Source: an uncultured Oscillospiraceae bacterium (lineage in GTDB: Bacteria; Bacillota; Clostridia; Oscillospirales; Oscillospiraceae). From it: a stretch of 6,479 nt of DNA. The notes under the pieces were generated by a model. It had not been told where the DNA came from, ran no database searches, and worked only from the letters and a program-made list of their open reading frames with translations. A program made the translations under genes and the position numbers. Of the stretch, positions 1-5,556 are shown in pieces (the first letter of the stretch is position 1; each line of letters begins with the position of its first letter). The stretch is from NCBI GenBank assembly GCA_934533005.1, contig CAKTBC010000098.1:1-6479 (forward strand), written 5' to 3'.

Positions 1-396
1 ACCGGCAACACCGCCACCGAAGCGGGCGGCGGCCTCTATCTGGAGCCGTTTGCGTCTGCAAAGATAATATACATGGGCAACGTATATGGAGGCGGCGGCG
101 AGATCGCTCCGTATATCTATGACAACACGGTCAATTCTGCCCAGAACAACCTTTATCTCAGCGATCCGGACACGCAGATTGTATTTACTGCCCGCATAAA
201 CATGGGCGGAAACGCAAAGATCGGCGTCTACTTTACCGGCATCACCCAAAACGGCGCGTCTGTTCTTTTGAATTCTCTGCAAGTTAATACGGAGTCTTCG
301 GCAAAGCTTTACCTCGACCGCATCTTCTGCGACAACCCGGATTATGGCCAACTGAAGATACAAAACGATGATGAATACTATAATCTGTATCTGCTC
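1..396 (+). other. End of a first beta-helix plus its cap domain (part of the surface protein)
   Basis: The first codons (TGNTATEAGGGLYLEP) match the coil pattern of the second helix further on (GNTATGNGGGIYIF). From base 121 follows a stretch with the pattern DNTV-NN-LYL, ending near base 396 with another LYL strand. The same start and end patterns occur after the second helix (1843-2073). I read this as a helix-capping segment that occurs twice. The assignment rests on pattern similarity only. Confidence 0.6.
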
Positions 397-3348
397 AATA
401 CCATTCCCGAATCCACCGTCACGTTTGACCCCAACGGCGGCACACTGACCGAAGGCGATGGGAGCATCTCCGTCAAGTATGACACACCTTACGGCACCCT
501 GCCCACGCCGAAACGCGTCAATTACCGCTTCGACGGCTGGTTCACCGAGAAGGACGGCGGCGCGAAGGTGGAGGAGACCACCGTTGTGGCGACGCGCGAG
601 AACCACACGCTCTATGCCCACTGGACATTCATCCACGAGCACTGCATCTGCGGCGGCGATACCGCGTTGGGCGATCATACGGCGCATGCCGGCGTTGTGT
701 TCACCGCATGGGACGGAAAAAGTGCCATTTCGTATGCGAACAAAACGGCGTATGTGTATCTTTCGCAGAACGCCACCATCAGCAGCAATCTGGTGGTGGA
801 CGGCACGACGCTCTGCCTCTGCCTGAGCGGCCATTCCTTTGCCAGCAACGGTTCCAGCAAGATCCAGATCAAAAACGGCGGACGCCTTGTCCTCTGTGAC
901 TGTGCCGGCGGCGGCGCCATCAAGGGCGCTACCAAGGGCTGGGGCGGCAGCTGCGTGTATCTCTACCAGAGCACGCTGGACATTTTCGGCGGCAAGATCA
1001 CCGGCGGTAAGGTTTCCGGCAACGGCGGCGGCGCGATCGCGCTGGATGACAGCAAGTGTGTGCTGAACATCTACGGCGGCGAGATTTCCGGCAACAACGG
1101 CAAAAGCTCCGGCGGCGCGATCTTCCTGAACAATAAGGACAAAAAAGGCGGCACCGTGAACATGTACGGCGGCCTTATCGCCAACAACACGGCGACCAAC
1201 GGCGGCGTGATTTACTCCGCCTGCGGCGGCACGTTCAATCTGTCCGGCGGCACGATCTCCGGCAACAAAGCAAACAACGGCGGCGTAGTCTACGCTACAT
1301 CCGGCGGTGTAGTCAACTTGACCGGCGGCACGATCACCGGCAATAAGGCCACGAAGGGCGACGGCGGCGTCATCAACATGGCAGGCGGTACGGTCACCAT
1401 CTCTGGCGCAAAGCTCACCGGCAATACGTCCAGCCGGTACGGCGGCGCAATCTATCTCTACAACGGTGTGACAGCGACCATGACCGGCGGCGCGATCACC
1501 AATAACAAAGCCGGATCAGAGGGCGGCGCAGTACATGTGTACGGCACATCCACGTTCAATCTCTCCGGCGGCAGCATCACCGGCAACTCCTCCAAGGATG
1601 GCGGCGCGATCTACCTCAACCGTGAACCGTCCGTGCTGAACATGACCGGCGGCGTCATCAGCGGGAATACCGCAACGGGCAACGGCGGCGGCATCTATAT
1701 TTTCCGCACCGGTTCAATCTACAATCTCTCCGGCGGCGCGATCCGGGATAACAAAGCCGGCGGCAGCGGCGGCGGTATTTATATCAATTCGGCTTCGAAC
1801 AACTTTGGCAAGCTGAATCTGAGCGGCAGTCCCGTTGTGACGGGCAACACCGTTTCCGGCGCAGCCAACAACGTTTATCTGCCAAGCGGAAAAACGCTCT
1901 CCATCGCCGGCGCGATGACGGATGGCGCACTCGTCGGTGTCACCACCGCGAACAAGAGCTACCCTGTGGCATTCTCCGGCACGTATGACGCCAATTACGA
2001 GGCGTATTTCGCTTCGGACGATGCATCCGTCGGCGCAGAGTATAATACAACCGATAAGAAGCTCTATCTTGCTGTGCGGCAGTATGCTGTCACGTTCGAT
2101 GTTGTGGGCAGCGGCGCGGCGACCGCGACGCCCGCGAATGCACCGGCAGGTACCGAGATCACCCTGACCGCGGTGCCCGCCGAGGGGCATCACTTCAGCC
2201 GCTGGATCGTAAACCGTCCCGATGTGCAGATTTATCAGAATAAGTTTACCATGCCCGCGGGCGACGTGACCGTGACGGCCATTTTTGAGGCGCACAGCTT
2301 CACGGAAGAGGTCGCCGATGATCGGTACTTGGTGAGTGCCGCGGATTGCGACAATGACGCGGTCTACCGCAAGAGCTGTACCTGCGGCGTAGCGGGCACC
2401 GAGACCTTCACGAAGACCGGTTCGGCGCTCGATCACGACTGGGGCGTGTGGACGCAGAACGATGACGGCAAGACCCACACCCGCATCTGCTCCCGGGATG
2501 CCAGCCACACCGAAACGGCGAACTGCTCCGGCGGCACGGCGAGCTGCGTAGCGAAGGCTGTCTGTGCGGCATGCGGCGGGGAATACGGTGATCTTATCGC
2601 TCACGACTTCACGGCGGAAGCTGCCGAGGCAAAGTACCGGCAGTCGGAGGCCAACTGTCAGTCCCCGGCCGTGTACCGCAAGTCCTGCTCCGTCTGCGGT
2701 GCGGCCGGAACGGAGACCTTCGCTTTCGGCGAGAAGGACGGCAGCAATCATGTGGGCGGCACGGAGGTGCGCGGCAAAACGGACGCGGACTGCGTTAAGG
2801 ATGGCTACACCGGCGATACCTTCTGCAAAGGCTGCGAGACGAAGCTGACCTCCGGCACGGTGATCCCGGCGAAGGGGCACACTTTCGGCGACTGGACGGT
2901 CATCCGGGCGGCAACGACGACCGCTGCCGGAGAAAAAGCGCACAGCTGCGGCGTCTGCGGGTATCGGGAGACCGCAGCGATCCCCGCGCTGACCCCGACA
3001 CCTACGCCTACGCCTACACCTACACCTACGGCGACGCCTACCCCCACGCCCACGGCCACGCCGACTCCCAGCGCAACGCCTACGACCAGCCCAAGCGCGG
3101 AACCCAGCGCAAGCGCAAGTGCCAAACCCGGCGCGGAAACCGGCAGCGAAACCGGCGAGAAAGACGCCGTGACCGCCAATGCGGATCTGGAGCCCGATAC
3201 CGACGCGAGCGTAGAGCCCGATACCGGCGGCAATACCGGCAAGCGCGGCTTTGGGCAGTACCTCTGGCTGTGGCTCCTTCTCCTGCTGCTTCTGATCCTT
3301 CTCATCACCGGCAGAGTCCACTATCGGAAGTACATAAAAAAGAAATAA
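1..3348 (+). CDS. Large modular surface protein: beta-helix, InlB-type repeats, Cys-rich modules, Thr-Pro stalk, C-terminal membrane anchor (5' partial)
   Basis: The frame is open from base 1 to the TAA at 3346-3348, so 1115 residues are visible and the N-terminus with any signal peptide lies upstream. The ATG at 73 is not the start: it has no ribosome binding site, and the codons before it (TGNTATEAGGGLYLEP) are the end of a beta-helix coil. Order in visible residues: first helix end and cap (1-132); InlB-type repeat (140-208); His/Cys module (212-310); about 11 Gly-rich beta-helix coils (314-620); second cap (615-691); divergent InlB-like repeat (695-764); Cys/His-rich modules (765-996); Thr-Pro/Ser-Ala stalk (998-1041); acidic spacer; membrane helix rich in Leu (about 1087-1103); basic tail ending in KKK. 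There is no canonical LPXTG. By family knowledge such proteins are exported and displayed on the cell surface, often as adhesins or glycan-contacting proteins. The ligand is unknown and adhesion is inferred. The coding assignment is certain; the function is not. Confidence 0.93.
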   Translation, partial: TGNTATEAGGGLYLEPFASAKIIYMGNVYGGGGEIAPYIYDNTVNSAQNNLYLSDPDTQIVFTARINMGGNAKIGVYFTGITQNGASVLLNSLQVNTESSAKLYLDRIFCDNPDYGQLKIQNDDEYYNLYLLNTIPESTVTFDPNGGTLTEGDGSISVKYDTPYGTLPTPKRVNYRFDGWFTEKDGGAKVEETTVVATRENHTLYAHWTFIHEHCICGGDTALGDHTAHAGVVFTAWDGKSAISYANKTAYVYLSQNATISSNLVVDGTTLCLCLSGHSFASNGSSKIQIKNGGRLVLCDCAGGGAIKGATKGWGGSCVYLYQSTLDIFGGKITGGKVSGNGGGAIALDDSKCVLNIYGGEISGNNGKSSGGAIFLNNKDKKGGTVNMYGGLIANNTATNGGVIYSACGGTFNLSGGTISGNKANNGGVVYATSGGVVNLTGGTITGNKATKGDGGVINMAGGTVTISGAKLTGNTSSRYGGAIYLYNGVTATMTGGAITNNKAGSEGGAVHVYGTSTFNLSGGSITGNSSKDGGAIYLNREPSVLNMTGGVISGNTATGNGGGIYIFRTGSIYNLSGGAIRDNKAGGSGGGIYINSASNNFGKLNLSGSPVVTGNTVSGAANNVYLPSGKTLSIAGAMTDGALVGVTTANKSYPVAFSGTYDANYEAYFASDDASVGAEYNTTDKKLYLAVRQYAVTFDVVGSGAATATPANAPAGTEITLTAVPAEGHHFSRWIVNRPDVQIYQNKFTMPAGDVTVTAIFEAHSFTEEVADDRYLVSAADCDNDAVYRKSCTCGVAGTETFTKTGSALDHDWGVWTQNDDGKTHTRICSRDASHTETANCSGGTASCVAKAVCAACGGEYGDLIAHDFTAEAAEAKYRQSEANCQSPAVYRKSCSVCGAAGTETFAFGEKDGSNHVGGTEVRGKTDADCVKDGYTGDTFCKGCETKLTSGTVIPAKGHTFGDWTVIRAATTTAAGEKAHSCGVCGYRETAAIPALTPTPTPTPTPTPTATPTPTPTATPTPSATPTTSPSAEPSASASAKPGAETGSETGEKDAVTANADLEPDTDASVEPDTGGNTGKRGFGQYLWLWLLLLLLLILLITGRVHYRKYIKKK
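418..624 (+). other. Listeria-Bacteroides (InlB-type, Flg_new) repeat domain in the surface protein
   Basis: The segment begins VTFDPNGGTL, contains YGTLPTP and FDGWFTEKDGG, and ends TLYAHW about 69 residues later. These are the hallmark blocks of the InlB B-repeat / Listeria-Bacteroides repeat family, a small beta-grasp-like extracellular domain that acts as spacer or binding module in Gram-positive surface proteins. It sits between the first cap and the His/Cys module, so it probably works as a linker between the two beta-helices. Confidence 0.88.
634..930 (+). other. His/Cys-containing entry module before the second beta-helix
   Basis: The module opens with HEHCICGGD, followed by GDHTAH and an Ala-Trp turn. 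It then runs through beta-strand-like sequence (YVYLSQNATIS, NLVVDGTTL) to two Cys pairs, CLCLSGHS and LCDCAGGG. In gut Firmicutes surface proteins a similar block commonly precedes a Gly-rich beta-helix and looks like its N-terminal cap. The paired Cys and His could form disulfides or bind a metal, but the sequence alone does not decide between them. Confidence 0.6.
940..1860 (+). repeat. About 11 tandem beta-helix coils (Gly-Gly / Asn repeat) in the surface protein
   Basis: Units of about 25-30 residues repeat the pattern GGAIYL - x(5-10) - NLSGG - x - IS/IT - GN - x(3-5). Eleven can be counted from WGGSCVYL to GNTVSG. An Asn stands at nearly the same place in each coil (GNN, ANN, GNK, GNK, GNT, TNN, GNS, GNT, DNK, GNT), as expected for an Asn ladder inside a right-handed parallel beta-helix. 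The pattern resembles the polymorphic outer-membrane-protein and pectate-lyase-like fold. At DNA level neighbouring coils share short identical blocks, for example CCGGCGGCACGATC at 1244 and 1322, and AATCTCTCCGGCGGC at 1558 and 1723. No catalytic residues of a glycan lyase were recognised, so a binding or structural role is more likely. Confidence 0.85.
2083..2292 (+). other. Divergent InlB B-repeat-like domain in the surface protein
   Basis: About 70 residues run from YAVTFDVVGSG through AGTEITLTAVPAEGHHFSRW to FTMPAGDVTVTAIFE. The blocks G-T-x-I-T-L-T-A-x-P-A-E-G-x-x-F-x-x-W and F-T-M-P-x-x-D-V-T-V-T-A-x-F are characteristic of the divergent InlB B-repeat family, which is common in surface proteins of gut Firmicutes. 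It follows the second beta-helix cap directly and leads into the Cys-rich modules. Confidence 0.85.
2293..2988 (+). repeat. Cys/His-rich module array with an internal duplication (surface protein)
   Basis: Four kinds of short module follow one another. Copy A (2293-2424) begins HSFTEE and contains AVYRKSCTCGVAGTETF. A middle module (2434-2589) has HDWGVWTQ, a THTRIC block and AVCAACGGEYG. Copy B (2602-2745) begins HDFTAE and contains AVYRKSCSVCGAAGTETF. A third type (2746-2880) begins NHVGGTEV and contains DGYTGDTFCKGCE, and a last one ends HSCGVCGYRETAAIP. Copies A and B are clearly duplicates. Copy A has C-x-C where copy B has C-x-x-C. Similar modules are widespread at the C-terminal ends of gut Firmicutes surface proteins. 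The conserved Cys and His suggest disulfide or metal stabilisation; their ligand is unknown. Confidence 0.8.
2992..3123 (+). repeat. Thr-Pro / Ser-Ala low-complexity stalk encoded by a degenerate 6-bp tandem repeat
   Basis: From 2992 to about 3087 the protein is almost only Thr and Pro with occasional Ala or Ser, written in DNA as variants of CCTACG and CCTACA. It then passes into a Ser/Ala/Pro stretch up to about 3123. Such segments act as extended, wall-spanning stalks in Gram-positive surface proteins and may be O-glycosylated. The repeat DNA could change length by slippage in units of six bases without breaking the frame. Confidence 0.88.
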
Positions 3349-3355
3349 CCCAATA

Positions 3356-3390
3356 TAAAAAGACGGCGGCTCGTTATAACGAGCCGCCGT
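3356..3390. terminator. Bidirectional terminator between convergent genes (28-bp perfect palindrome)
   Basis: Bases 3363-3390 form a perfect palindrome; each 14-nt arm begins or ends ACGGCGGCTCG / CGAGCCGCCGT, giving an 11-bp GC-rich stem with an AT loop (TTATAA). Read on the minus strand it is followed by CTTTTTATATT, a good U-tract, so it should end the peptidase transcript, whose stop codon lies 13 nt before it. On the plus strand it stands 14 nt after the stop of the surface-protein gene, but the following TCCATTTACATCTTT is a weaker T-rich tract. One hairpin therefore probably serves both genes. Confidence 0.9.
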
Positions 3391-3403
3391 TCCATTTACA
3401 TCT

Positions 3404-5374
3404 TTACTTCCGATGACCGTCAAACCAGCCGGTGATCTCGTTCAGCCGGCGGAGGCGGTGCTTCGGCTTGCCGCTGCGGGAAAGCTCATGGTTTTCGCCG
3501 CGGAACAGAACAAGGCGGCTTTCCACACCGTGCGCCACGAGCGCGGAGTACATCTGATACCCTTGGTCGACGGGGCAGCGATAGTCCTCCAGCGAGTGGA
3601 TAAAGAGCGTGGGCGTTTTGACTCTGTCGGCATACTTCATGGGGCTGTGCTGCCAGAACTTCTCGACATCCGGCCAGATGGCTGCGCCGCACTGATCCTC
3701 GGAGAAGTCGGGACCGATATCGGATACGCCGTAAAAGCTCGTCCAGTTTGCAATGGAACGCTGGCTGGCGCAGGCACGGAAGCGGTCGGTATGCCCAATA
3801 ATCCAGTTGGTCATAAAACCGCCGTAGGAGCCACCGGCCTCGAAGAGATTGTCGCGATCCATCTCCGGGTAGGCGGCGAGCGTCGCGTCGCAGAAGGCCA
3901 TGAGATCGTCAAAATCCACTGTGCCGTACTTGCCGCGGATGTCCATGAACGCGCCGCGTCCGTCGCTGCCTGTGGGGTTGCAGAAGATGACGAAATATCC
4001 CCTGCCCGCCCAGTACTGCATCTCATGGTAGAATACGGGGCCGTAAACGGTTTTCGGGCCGCCGTGGATATCAAAGATGACGGGATACTTTTTCCCCGGT
4101 GTAAAGCCCATCGGCTTGAGCACGAAGCCGTGCACCTCGTGATCGAGTGCAGTAAAGTTGAGCACTTCCGGTCGGGCGACGTATTTTCCCCGCAGCGCAG
4201 CATCATTGAGATGCGTAACACGGCGGCCGGTACCATCGTAGAGTTCCTGCGCGCGCATATCCCAGAGCGCACAGAGAAGCATTTTGCTGCTGCGGCGATC
4301 GAAGCAGTCGATGGAGCCATCGCGCACCATCACCGGCGCGACAGCACCGTTTTCCAGCTTGTAGAGCCCCGCGCTGTCGAAGCGGGTGGAAATAAAATAC
4401 AGCACGTCGCCGTCCATCTTCATGGCTCGCCCGCCGCCGTGGCGGATGTCGCTGCCGACGGATGAGCCGATGGACTCGCCATAGACGGCGTAAGGCGAAA
4501 CGGCGAGCGTTTCATAGTCAAGCTTGTAGAAATCGCAGTCTGTGTTCATGCCGTATTTCCCGTCGGCGGCGAGCAAAAGCAGGAAGGAGCGGCCGAGAGC
4601 ATATGTTGCAATTTCAAAGTCCGTCCGGCTCTTCGCAACGGCCTCTTCCCGGCGGGATGTGAGATCCATGCGGTAAAGATCCGCACCGCCGAAGTATGCG
4701 GGGCGGGGCACGGAGACGTCAAGAAGACTGTAATAAACCGTTTTCCGATCCTCCGTGAGCTGCACATCGGATACGGCGAGACCAACTCCCGTCAGGCGGG
4801 TGAGGGCCTTTTTCTTTGCGTCATAGTAGAAAAGGCTCTCGTATGCGCCGCGCGTATAGGTGCCGCCGTTCCACCACCAGGGGAGCTGTGTGACGACCTC
4901 GTAATCCTCGTTTTCCTTTTTGTCGGCAAGGTAGGCCTTTGCAAGCTTTTTGTCCCCCGTGTACAGGTTTTCAAAGCCCGGGAACGTCGAGCCGGTAACG
5001 AGAAGGTCGCCGCCCGGCAGCGGGAATACCTGCGAAACGGGGATGGGAAAGGTGTACGCGAGCTCGGCCTCGCCTCCGTCGAGCGCGATCTTATAAAAGC
5101 GGCTCGAAAGCGAGGGCTCCTTCCCGCCCTCGCGGTCTGCGGCGAAAAGGACGGTGTTTTCGTCCAGATAGCAGAAGGATGCTTCCTTTCCGCCGCCGGT
5201 CAGCGGGCGGACGGCGCCGTCCTTTAGGAGATACAGGCGGGATTCGTAGCAGTTCTTTTCCTTTTTCGCCTGACTCATGGTGAAGCAGGCGCTTGCCCCT
5301 GCGGGGGAAAACGTGACGTTGGCCAGCGAGCGGACGGCGCAGAAATCATCAACGGCGATCGGTTTGAGACGCAT
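3404..5374 (-). CDS. S9 family serine peptidase (prolyl oligopeptidase fold, acylaminoacyl-peptidase / DPP5-like)
   Basis: This 656-residue protein has the usual two-part build of S9 peptidases. An N-terminal beta-propeller (about 10-390) gates access, and a C-terminal alpha/beta-hydrolase domain (about 430-656) carries the active site. Visible landmarks are DIHGGP (435-440), the nucleophile elbow GGSYGG with Ser516, the catalytic Asp in HSLEDYRCP (Asp597) and the catalytic His in GENHELSRSG (His629), so the triad is complete. The family cleaves short peptides, often releasing dipeptides or acylated N-terminal residues; exact specificity cannot be read here. No signal peptide or membrane segment is seen, so it should be cytoplasmic and act in peptide turnover. 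The ATG at 5374 is chosen because AAAGGAG stands 7 nt upstream and family-like sequence starts there. The frame stays open to an ATG at 5500, but those 42 extra codons overlap the hairpins and promoter candidate. The length fits the family. Confidence 0.95.
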   Translation of the reverse strand: MRLKPIAVDDFCAVRSLANVTFSPAGASACFTMSQAKKEKNCYESRLYLLKDGAVRPLTGGGKEASFCYLDENTVLFAADREGGKEPSLSSRFYKIALDGGEAELAYTFPIPVSQVFPLPGGDLLVTGSTFPGFENLYTGDKKLAKAYLADKKENEDYEVVTQLPWWWNGGTYTRGAYESLFYYDAKKKALTRLTGVGLAVSDVQLTEDRKTVYYSLLDVSVPRPAYFGGADLYRMDLTSRREEAVAKSRTDFEIATYALGRSFLLLLAADGKYGMNTDCDFYKLDYETLAVSPYAVYGESIGSSVGSDIRHGGGRAMKMDGDVLYFISTRFDSAGLYKLENGAVAPVMVRDGSIDCFDRRSSKMLLCALWDMRAQELYDGTGRRVTHLNDAALRGKYVARPEVLNFTALDHEVHGFVLKPMGFTPGKKYPVIFDIHGGPKTVYGPVFYHEMQYWAGRGYFVIFCNPTGSDGRGAFMDIRGKYGTVDFDDLMAFCDATLAAYPEMDRDNLFEAGGSYGGFMTNWIIGHTDRFRACASQRSIANWTSFYGVSDIGPDFSEDQCGAAIWPDVEKFWQHSPMKYADRVKTPTLFIHSLEDYRCPVDQGYQMYSALVAHGVESRLVLFRGENHELSRSGKPKHRLRRLNEITGWFDGHRK

Positions 5375-5381
5375 GGAAAAG

Positions 5382-5388
5382 CTCCTTT
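5382..5388 (-). promoter_or_regulatory. Ribosome binding site deciding the peptidase start
   Basis: On the minus strand AAAGGAG lies 7 nt before the ATG at 5374. It is a near-ideal Shine-Dalgarno sequence with good spacing and decides for this start over the in-frame ATG at 5500. Confidence 0.85.
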
Positions 5389-5440
5389 CGTGCGCGGGTG
5401 GAAACGTTCCGCGCGCAGCGGTAATAAATTTGTCGGCTAC

Positions 5441-5469
5441 AGCATACCACATTCCCGGTGCTGCCGCAA
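5441..5469 (-). promoter_or_regulatory. Candidate sigma-70/sigma-A type promoter with extended -10 for the S9 peptidase
   Basis: Read on the minus strand, TTGCGG (5469-5464) is separated by exactly 17 nt from TATGCT (5446-5441), and a TG pair placed one base before the -10 gives TGGTATGCT, an extended -10. The -35 matches the consensus at 3 of 6 bases and the -10 at 4 of 6. Transcription would start near 5434, leaving a leader of about 60 nt. It is a motif reading only. Confidence 0.4.
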
Positions 5470-5510
5470 TCCATTCGGGTGCGGCAGACCGTTCCGGCAA
5501 AGCGCCGGAA
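5461..5510 (-). repeat. Two small inverted repeats in the gap between transporter and peptidase
   Basis: CTGCCGC (5461-5467) pairs perfectly with GCGGCAG (5481-5487) around a 13-nt loop. TTCCGGC (5492-5498) pairs with GCCGGAA (5504-5510) around a 5-nt loop. Neither is followed by a clear T-tract on the minus strand. The first overlaps the -35 element of the candidate promoter. They could be transcript-end structures or an operator-like site; no role is established. Confidence 0.5.
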
Positions 5511-5548
5511 AAGCAAGATCCCCGCGCCGGCAGTGCACCGGTGCGGGG
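5509..5548 (-). terminator. Probable intrinsic terminator of the DMT transporter gene
   Basis: Nine bases after the transporter stop codon, CCCCGCGCCGG (5520-5530) and CCGGTGCGGGG (5538-5548) form an 11-bp stem with one A-C mismatch in the minus-strand RNA and a 7-nt loop. The minus strand then reads ATCTTGCTTTTCC, a moderate U-rich tract. Position and GC-rich stem fit a rho-independent terminator, although the T-run is interrupted. Confidence 0.65.
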
Positions 5549-5556
5549 AGTTGCTG

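Noticed and set aside
73..75. ATG as the start of the surface-protein gene
   Set aside because: There is no Shine-Dalgarno sequence before it, and the upstream in-frame codons continue the beta-helix pattern to the window edge.
940..1860. The regularly spaced GGCGGC-rich DNA as a CRISPR array or non-coding tandem repeat
   Set aside because: The repeats are degenerate, stay in one reading frame and encode a consistent beta-helix protein pattern; there are no uniform spacers.
940..1860. The beta-helix as a pectate-lyase-like enzyme
   Set aside because: I could see no catalytic residue cluster. The coils are regular and Gly/Asn-rich, as in structural or adhesive helices.
2805..3308. A minus-strand open frame with a long Gly-Val repeat resembling an elastin-like protein
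   Set aside because: The Gly-Val run is simply the reverse reading of the Thr-Pro codons of the stalk.
1714..3423. A 569-codon open frame on the minus strand, antisense to the surface-protein gene
   Set aside because: Its product is Arg/Gly/Ala-rich low-complexity sequence with long Arg-Cys runs, as expected from reading GC-rich Gly codons backwards. It has no recognisable domain, and the opposite strand has clear protein families.
3413..4465. A 350-codon open frame on the plus strand, antisense to the S9 peptidase
   Set aside because: It covers the conserved catalytic region of the peptidase, shows no family motif and is explained by GC-rich codon composition.
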